The position numbers were made by a program, and so were the translations under genes. Of a DNA stretch of 64,000 nucleotides, positions 58,597 to 64,000 are shown piece after piece (positions within the stretch are counted from its first letter, which is position 1; the number at the start of each line of letters is the position of its first letter). Source of the DNA: JAYFQE01 sp034927345. Its GTDB lineage: Bacteria > Bacillota > Clostridia > Saccharofermentanales > UBA5734. The notes beneath the pieces were generated by a model. It ran no database searches and was not told where the DNA came from. It saw only the letters and a program-made list of their open reading frames with translations. The stretch spans positions 1 through 64,000 of the forward strand of contig JAYFQE010000002.1 in assembly GCA_034927345.1 (NCBI GenBank), read 5' to 3'.

Positions 58597-59784
58597 TCAA
58601 GATATCGAATCGGAAACAGAATGAATATAGCCGCCGCGTGGGAGAACCTGCCGGCGGCTTTTTTCCTGGTACATCAGCTGGTCGACAAATTTCAGAAACT
58701 GCTCGGCGTTCATTTTAGACGACCGGTCATAAATCGCGGCGCCCATGCTGATTGATAAGGAATAAGGCTGCAGATTGCTGCTGTTGAACTGGGCAAATTC
58801 ATGATTGATCCGGTGCACGACACTTTGGAGTCCCACTTCTTCAGAGAGATTAAGCATGATGTAAAATTCATCACCGCCGAAACGGGCAATTAAATCGTCA
58901 TGACGCAGGCAGTGGCGAATCAGGCGAACAGCGCTCAGCAAGGCTTCGTCGCCGACATCATGACCGTAATGGTCGTTAATTTGCTTAAATCCGTCCAAAT
59001 CGCCGATGATAACGGCGAATCCCTGATTGGCAGCCGGCCTGTGAATGCGTATGTTGATGATTTTTTCGAAATGCCTTCGATTGTAGGCGCCTGTTAAATA
59101 ATCCGTATTCAGGCCGCGGTCCTGGATCTGCAGGTAAACGATCAGGACGGAGATCATCATCGACGGCCAGTTTAAAAATAACCCATAAAAAAGTACCTGC
59201 AGGATTGAACCGGCAACCGGCGGCAGGATAAAGAGGAGCATAGCGTAAAAATAACGGCTTTCCAGTAGTTTCCGGTTAAAAAGCGCCATAAAGCAAGTTA
59301 CTGCCAGGATGAAAAAAACCAAACCGACATGTATAAAAAACAGAGGGCTGCGATGATAAATATTGGCGGCGTCAATGGTGAAATACCAGCCGGTCCTCAC
59401 AGATAAGCCGGTTAAAAGCAGATTGATCAGGATGACGGCTGAAAGGAAAACAGCCGGGCGCTTAATCCGGCGCAGACTGTGGAAAACTTGATAATGCGCG
59501 TATAGGTACCAGGCGGCTGCCGGCAGCGGCGCGCAGACATATAAAAGCGAATTAAAAATAAAATTGGCGTACCAGGCCGTTTTTCCCGGCATGCCATTCC
59601 AGATCCAGCCGAGCATATCTAAAATTGTTAACAGGATATTTAAGATGATTAATATGATAAACAATTGCGTCGCGACCATGCCCCGCTCGTGATAATTGCT
59701 GATTATAGCCCATAAAATCAATAACAAAACGATGACTGTAACGACATTAATATCAATCAGTTGAGCTATGTTAAGAAAGCTCAT
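58597..59784 (-). CDS. Membrane-bound diguanylate cyclase (GGDEF)
   Basis: A protein of 395 residues from the ATG at 59784; GGGG lies about eleven bases before it, and the frame to 59862 has no better site. Seven or so hydrophobic segments occupy residues 10-215. The GGDEF domain starts at NTDYLTGAYNRRHFEK, with FGGDEF intact and an RxxD I-site (RHDD) five residues before. It should make cyclic di-GMP. It is convergent with the FAH gene, and the terminator of that gene's operon lies within its last codons. Confidence 0.88.
   Translation of the reverse strand: MSFLNIAQLIDINVVTVIVLLLILWAIISNYHERGMVATQLFIILIILNILLTILDMLGWIWNGMPGKTAWYANFIFNSLLYVCAPLPAAAWYLYAHYQVFHSLRRIKRPAVFLSAVILINLLLTGLSVRTGWYFTIDAANIYHRSPLFFIHVGLVFFILAVTCFMALFNRKLLESRYFYAMLLFILPPVAGSILQVLFYGLFLNWPSMMISVLIVYLQIQDRGLNTDYLTGAYNRRHFEKIINIRIHRPAANQGFAVIIGDLDGFKQINDHYGHDVGDEALLSAVRLIRHCLRHDDLIARFGGDEFYIMLNLSEEVGLQSVVHRINHEFAQFNSSNLQPYSLSISMGAAIYDRSSKMNAEQFLKFVDQLMYQEKSRRQVLPRGGYIHSVSDSIS
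58629..58664 (+). terminator. Terminator of the sugar-acid operon inside the convergent GGDEF gene
   Basis: AGCCGCC (58629-58635) and GGCGGCT (58653-58659) pair around a 17-base loop and run into six T residues on the plus strand, 45 bases after the FAH stop. The hairpin is within the 3' coding end of the minus-strand cyclase gene. Confidence 0.7.
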
Positions 59785-59890
59785 AAAATTACATCCCCAA
59801 ACGCTTAGGCTGTTTATCATAAATAATGATATCGGATCATAATGGTTATTAGTATAGCACAAGTATGTTCATTACAGCACAATGAATTGG

Positions 59891-59919
59891 TTGACTTTAA
59901 GCGGCGTCCCTTTTATTCT
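59891..59919 (+). promoter_or_regulatory. Promoter of xylB
   Basis: TTGACT (59891-59896), 17 bases, TATTCT (59914-59919). The start is near 59926, about 65 bases before the ATG. Confidence 0.65.
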
Positions 59920-59990
59920 GAAGATATGGATATATTTGAAATCATCCGGCAGCCGGCGGCCGGATGCTGGTTGATGAAAAGAGGGATACT

Positions 59991-61505
59991 ATGCAGGAAT
60001 CATGTTTGATTGGCATCGATATCGGAACGTCAGGTGTTAAAGTCCTGGCTATCACAGCGGACGGTTCCATACTGGCGTCGGCTGTTGAGTCATATCCTTT
60101 ATATACGCCGCAGGCCGGCTGGGCGGAACAGGACCCGGAAGACTGGTGGGCGGGCGTTATGCACGCTTTGCCGCGCGTCTTGTCATCTTGCGGCGGCCGC
60201 CCGGTAGCCGCGATCGGTTTATCCGGCCAAATGCATGGCCTGGTGGCGCTGGACAAGAATCGGCAGGTTATCCGCCGGGCTATTTTATGGAATGATCAGC
60301 GGACAGAACAGCAATGCCGCGAGTTGACCGTTCTGGCCGGCGGCGGGGAATCTTTGCTGGCGCTTACCAACAATATGATGCTGACCGGTTATACAGGCGG
60401 TAAAATCCGCTGGATGCAGCAGATGGAACCGCAGCTTTACGAACGGATCCGTTTCATACTCAACCCGAAGGATTATATCCGCTATCGCCTGACCGGCAGC
60501 ATCATGACCGAGGTATCAGATGCTTCCGGAACCGGCCTTTATGATGTCCGCCGCGGCGAATGGTGCCGTGAACTGATGAATAAAGCCGGTATGGATCCGG
60601 ATCTTTTTCCGCCGGTCGTTGAATCAACAGCCGCTGCCGGCCATATATCTGCAGAAGCAGCCCGGCTGACCGGCCTGCCTGCCGGAACACCGGTCAGCGG
60701 CGGCGGCGGCGATGCGGTTATTTCGACGACCGGTCTCGGTCTGATCAAACCGGGACGAATCGGCGTCACGCTGGGAACCTCCGGCGTGGTTGCCATGGGA
60801 TTACCCGAATTCATGCCCAATCCCCAAGGTAAACTGCAGATTTTCCGCGGCAATGTTCCAGGTTCATTCACCGCCATGGGCGTCACTTTAGCCGCGGCCG
60901 GCTCTTATCACTGGTTTCGGCAGGCCTTGGGCCAATATGAACAAGCCGAGGGGGAAAGAACAGGCCAATCGGCCTTCCGTCTGTTGGACCAAGCGGCTGC
61001 GGCGACTCCGCCCGGAGCCGACGGACTTATTTTTCTGCCTTATCTGACCGGCGAACGCTGCCCGATTCATGATGCCAATGCCCGCGGCGCTTTTATCGGT
61101 TTGACGGTTCTGCATGAGAAGGGCCATTTTGCCCGGGCTGTTTTAGAGGGCGTCGCCTGTTCTTTGCGGCAAGTTTACGAATTGATCGCCGGTTCGCGCA
61201 AGGATATAAAGAACGGCGGCGAGTTGGTTCTGGCCGGCGGCGGCGCGGCCAGCCCTTTATGGCGGCAGATCTTCGCCGATTGTTTTCAGATGCCGGTGAG
61301 AACGGTTTATGGCAGTTCGGAAGGCGGGTCGTTTGGCGCGGCTTTGGTGGCGGGCGTGACGGCCGGTATCTGGCAGGACTTAACTGAAGCGGTTGCGCTC
61401 GTACGTCCGGAATGCGAGACCTGGCCTGAACAATGCCGGCAGGCTGTCTATGATGAGCTTTACCGGCGGTATATTAGCCTGTATCCGGCCATGAAAGGGC
61501 TTTGA
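59991..61505 (+). CDS. xylB: Xylulokinase, FGGY family
   Basis: A protein of 504 residues from the ATG at 59991, with AGAGGG upstream. It phosphorylates D-xylulose, feeding the pentose phosphate pathway. Motifs: IGIDIGTSGVKVLAI, GWAEQDPEDWW, GLSGQMHGLVALD, RRAILWNDQRT, MTEVSDASGTGLYDVRRGEW, SGGGGDAVISTTGLG with the catalytic Asp, GVTLGTSGVVAM, and VLAGGGAASPLWRQIFADCF. No xylose isomerase is near. A terminator at 61574 separates it from the next gene. Confidence 0.92.
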   Translation: MQESCLIGIDIGTSGVKVLAITADGSILASAVESYPLYTPQAGWAEQDPEDWWAGVMHALPRVLSSCGGRPVAAIGLSGQMHGLVALDKNRQVIRRAILWNDQRTEQQCRELTVLAGGGESLLALTNNMMLTGYTGGKIRWMQQMEPQLYERIRFILNPKDYIRYRLTGSIMTEVSDASGTGLYDVRRGEWCRELMNKAGMDPDLFPPVVESTAAAGHISAEAARLTGLPAGTPVSGGGGDAVISTTGLGLIKPGRIGVTLGTSGVVAMGLPEFMPNPQGKLQIFRGNVPGSFTAMGVTLAAAGSYHWFRQALGQYEQAEGERTGQSAFRLLDQAAAATPPGADGLIFLPYLTGERCPIHDANARGAFIGLTVLHEKGHFARAVLEGVACSLRQVYELIAGSRKDIKNGGELVLAGGGAASPLWRQIFADCFQMPVRTVYGSSEGGSFGAALVAGVTAGIWQDLTEAVALVRPECETWPEQCRQAVYDELYRRYISLYPAMKGL

Positions 61506-61573
61506 CAGGTTGATCTTCATCGGCTACAATAGAGCTGCAGTTTAACTGGATACGATTCGGCTGAGAAAAGAGA

Positions 61574-61613
61574 GCCCGGAATACGTGAACAGGCGTATTT
61601 CCGGATTCTTTTA
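61574..61613 (+). terminator. Intrinsic terminator after xylB
   Basis: CCGGAA-TACG and CGTA-TTTCCGG pair with a small bulge around an eight-base loop, then ATTCTTTTATT. Confidence 0.65.
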
Positions 61614-61657
61614 TTCGGTCGGATTTTTTTATTGCCATGATCGGAGGAATATACTCA

Positions 61658-63157
61658 ATGATTGACGTATGCATCATAGGCGGCGGTGTTATTGGCTGTT
61701 CTGTCGCAAGGGAATTGTCCCGCTATGATTTATCGGTCGTTCTTCTGGAACGAAACGCCGATGTCGCCGAAGGAACAACCAAAGCCAACAGCGCGATTAT
61801 CCACGCCGGCTATGACGCCAAACCCGGCAGCGTCAAGGCAAGGACAAACGTGGCCGGCAATGCCTTATACGCCGGCTGGTGCGCCGAACTGGACGTGCCC
61901 TTTAAACGAAATACTTCACTGGTTGTCGCGTTCAATCCGGAAGATAAGCCCGGACTGGAAAACCTGATGGAGCGAGGCCGGCAAAACGGCGTCGCCGGTC
62001 TCAGCATATTGGATGAAGCCGCTTTACGGACGCGGGAACCGCATATCGGCCCTCTGGCTTGCGGCGCACTGTTGGCTGAAACCGGCGGCATTTGCTGCCC
62101 ATATGAACTGACGATCGCTCTGGCCACGCATGCTTTATTGAACGGCGTCGATATCCGTTTGAATTGTCAGGTTGAAAAAGTCGGCCGGACGCCGGCTGGT
62201 TTTACCCTGACAACCAGTCAAGGTACCTTGACCAGCCGGGTCTTGATCAATGCCGCCGGCGTTTATGCCGATGTGATCAATAATCAGCTCAGTGAAGATA
62301 CTTTTCATATCACGCCGCGCCGCGGCGAGTATTGGATGATCGACAAAGCTTACGGCAATACTTTTCAGGCGACCATTTTTCAACTGCCGACTCCGATGGG
62401 CAAGGGCATCCTGGTTTCACCCACTGTGGACGGCACGCTTATTCTCGGGCCGACCGCAGAAGATATTGACGATAAGGAAGATGTCCGCACCACGGCGGCC
62501 AAACTGGACGAAGTGCTGCGGGTGGCCTCACTGAGCTGGGCCAATATACCGAACCGCAGCTTTATCACCGCTTTTTCCGGTCTGCGCGCCCACTGTGACC
62601 GTAATGATTTTATCATCGGCGAATCTTTGGATGTACCCGGCTTATATAATGCCGCCGGTGTTGAATCGCCGGGACTTACGGCAGCGCCGGCTATTGCGGT
62701 CGAATTGTCCGGCATGGTTGCCGAACGGCTGCATGCGGTGACTAAAAAATCTTTTCAGCCGCCTTTTCAGCCGGCGCGGCGCTTCCGTAATATGAGCAAT
62801 GAGGAACGCGCGGCTGAAGTCGGCGAGAATCCGCTTTATGGCCGGATCATCTGCCGTTGTGAGCAGATCACAGAAGCCGAAATCCGCGCCGCTATAAACC
62901 GGCCGCTGGGCGCAAAAACGCTGGATGGCGTCAAAAGGCGAACCCGGGCCGGAATGGGCCGCTGCCAGGGCGGTTTCTGTACGCCGCGTATCCTCGATAT
63001 CCTGAGTCAGGAACTCCATATCCCTGAACTTGATTTAACGAAATTTGGCCGCCGGTCCCGCATCCTTTTAGGTCAGGTCGGCGATTTGCCGCCGATTCTG
63101 GATGATCAGACAGCAGCCGCAGAATCAAGCGGGAAGGCAGGTGGTAAAAATGACTGA
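61658..63157 (+). CDS. GlpA-type FAD-dependent glycerol-3-phosphate dehydrogenase-like protein with BFD-like Fe-S domain
   Basis: A protein of 499 residues from the ATG at 61658, with CGGAGGA nine bases before it. An N-terminal FAD domain (VCIIGGGVIGCSVARELSRYDLSVVLLERN; TTKANSAIIHAGYDAKPGSVKA; VDGTLILGPTAEDI) is followed by a C-terminal BFD-like [2Fe-2S] domain with four Cys (RIICRCEQ and GRCQGGFC). This is the anaerobic glycerol-3-phosphate dehydrogenase A-type layout seen in Firmicutes. There the next genes are an FAD oxidoreductase and a small DUF1667 protein. Here the oxidoreductase follows with an eight-base overlap. The exact substrate is inferred, not shown. Confidence 0.88.
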   Translation: MIDVCIIGGGVIGCSVARELSRYDLSVVLLERNADVAEGTTKANSAIIHAGYDAKPGSVKARTNVAGNALYAGWCAELDVPFKRNTSLVVAFNPEDKPGLENLMERGRQNGVAGLSILDEAALRTREPHIGPLACGALLAETGGICCPYELTIALATHALLNGVDIRLNCQVEKVGRTPAGFTLTTSQGTLTSRVLINAAGVYADVINNQLSEDTFHITPRRGEYWMIDKAYGNTFQATIFQLPTPMGKGILVSPTVDGTLILGPTAEDIDDKEDVRTTAAKLDEVLRVASLSWANIPNRSFITAFSGLRAHCDRNDFIIGESLDVPGLYNAAGVESPGLTAAPAIAVELSGMVAERLHAVTKKSFQPPFQPARRFRNMSNEERAAEVGENPLYGRIICRCEQITEAEIRAAINRPLGAKTLDGVKRRTRAGMGRCQGGFCTPRILDILSQELHIPELDLTKFGRRSRILLGQVGDLPPILDDQTAAAESSGKAGGKND

Positions 63158-64000
63158 ACCCCGCACGATTGATTTGGTGATTATCGGCGGCGGTCCCGCC
63201 GGCCTGGCTGCAGCTGTGGCTGCCTGGGACGCCGGCTGCCGCGATTTGCTGATCCTTGAGCGCGATGACCGTCTGGGCGGCATCTTACAGCAATGCATCC
63301 ACAACGGCTTTGGCCTGCATATTTTTAAAGAAGAACTGACCGGCCCCGAGTATGCCGACCGGTATATCCGGCAAATACAGCAGCGGGGCATCCCTTATCA
63401 ATGCGGCGCCATGGTGCTCGACATAACGCCGCAGCGCCTGGTGACAGCCGTCAGTCCGACAGAAGGCTTGCAGCAATTCCAGGCCGGCGCGATTATCCTG
63501 GCCATGGGCTGCCGCGAACGGCCGCGCGGCGCGCTGGGCATTCCCGGAACCCGCTGTGCCGGCATTATGACCACAGGCACGGCTCAGCGGCTGGTCAATC
63601 TGGAAGGTTACCTGCCCGGGAAGCGGATCGTGATTCTGGGATCCGGCGATATCGGTTTGATTATGGCCCGCCGGATGACCTGCGAGGGGGCCCGTGTTCT
63701 GGCTTGTGTCGAAATCATGCCTTTTTCCAGCGGATTGACCCGCAATGTCGTTCAATGCTTGCAAGATTATAATATTCCACTTTTGCTGAACCATACTGTC
63801 GTCGATATTCAGGGCCGCGAACGTCTGGAAGGCGTTACGATCGCCGCTGTCGATCCCCAGACGAAAAAACCGATTCCCGGTACGGAGGAACAAATCGCCT
63901 GTGATACGCTGCTATTGTCTGTCGGGCTGATTCCGGAGAACGAGCTGTCCCGTCAGGCCGGAGTGGATTTATCCGGTACGACGCAGGGGCCGTGTGTCGA
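63150..64000 (+). CDS. FAD/NAD-dependent oxidoreductase, partial (runs off the window)
   Basis: At least 283 residues, starting at the ATG at 63150 inside the end of the previous gene, with no stop before the window ends. The FAD site is LVIIGGGPAGLAAAVAAWDAG, followed by LERDDRLGGILQQCIHNGFGLHIFKEELTGPEYADRY, typical of the second gene of the three-gene GlpA-like operons in Firmicutes. A second Rossmann motif, RIVILGSGDIGLIMARRM, binds NAD(P). It likely passes electrons between NAD(P)H and the GlpA-like partner. A DUF1667 gene is expected next, outside this window. Confidence 0.88.
   Translation, partial: MTEPRTIDLVIIGGGPAGLAAAVAAWDAGCRDLLILERDDRLGGILQQCIHNGFGLHIFKEELTGPEYADRYIRQIQQRGIPYQCGAMVLDITPQRLVTAVSPTEGLQQFQAGAIILAMGCRERPRGALGIPGTRCAGIMTTGTAQRLVNLEGYLPGKRIVILGSGDIGLIMARRMTCEGARVLACVEIMPFSSGLTRNVVQCLQDYNIPLLLNHTVVDIQGRERLEGVTIAAVDPQTKKPIPGTEEQIACDTLLLSVGLIPENELSRQAGVDLSGTTQGPCV

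Noticed and set aside
1..64000. Mobile elements, prophage, CRISPR arrays, toxin-antitoxin pairs
   Set aside because: No transposase, integrase, phage structural gene, Cas gene, regular repeat array or small toxin/antitoxin pair was seen. Integration next to the tRNA genes was considered, but no duplicated tRNA end is visible.

Overview
The window is a bacterial chromosome segment of roughly balanced base composition. It looks like an anaerobic, fermentative member of the Clostridia (Bacillota). Support for this comes from a T-box leader on a methionyl-tRNA synthetase gene, butyrate kinase with phosphate butyryltransferase, the electron-bifurcating transhydrogenase NfnAB, a type III glutamine synthetase, a CD3324-family HTH protein, strong AGGAGG-type ribosome sites, frequent GTG/TTG starts and U-tract hairpin terminators. 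No insertion sequence, prophage, CRISPR array, rRNA operon or origin was seen. The genus cannot be named from the sequence alone.

Layout. 1-460: a minus-strand tRNA-Leu(UAA)/initiator tRNA-fMet operon with its own promoter and terminator. 461-5265: M23 peptidase, AAC(3)-like acetyltransferase, NagA, LURP-one-related protein and a secreted subtilase. 5449-8668: an AraC regulator, then a two-gene operon pairing a D-Ala-D-Ala-ligase-like ATP-grasp enzyme with a KamA radical-SAM aminomutase. 8679-12228: an iron-sulfur aldo/keto reductase, pyruvate kinase and an unknown protein. 12364-12674: an apparently independent structured RNA gene. 12703-17545: CD3324 protein, MFS carrier, HflK/HflC, a possible papain-fold protein and ThpR. 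17718-22745: a GntR/LacI-type regulator, a UroD-fold protein and a GH38 alpha-mannosidase. 22755-30639: DeoC, T-box plus MetG, a transglutaminase-like lipoprotein, buk-ptb-ilvN and azlCD. 30673-36814: a heterodimeric ABC exporter, HD protein and ion permease. 36857-48471: GlnN with a terminator in its leader, transketolase, DUF4091 protein, MtnA, a DUF2087 regulator, CHAD protein, ferritin and a purine permease. 48709-52279: NfnAB and a diguanylate cyclase. 52448-58584: a sugar-acid catabolic block (SDR, Eda, IclR regulator, KDG kinase, galactonate dehydratase, a second aldolase, FAH-family protein). 58597-64000: a second diguanylate cyclase, xylulokinase, and a GlpA-like protein followed by an FAD oxidoreductase cut by the window edge.

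How the genes fit together. The recurring theme is fermentation of sugars and sugar acids: mannosides (GH38), N-acetylglucosamine (NagA), galactonate/KDG (52448-57763), xylulose (XylB), glycerol phosphate, pentose phosphate (Tkt) and pyruvate (Pyk). Reductant is balanced by NfnAB and acyl-phosphate ATP is made by Ptb/Buk. The buk-ptb-ilvN-azlCD neighbourhood suggests a link to branched-chain acids and amino acids.

The items most worth following up are the orphan RNA at about 12399-12674, the ATP-grasp/KamA pair, the terminator in the glnN leader, and intrinsic terminators that lie inside the 3' coding sequence of convergent neighbours (3279-3330 and 58629-58664). Start codons were re-chosen by ribosome-binding-site position where the longest frame was implausible; each case is noted in its entry.
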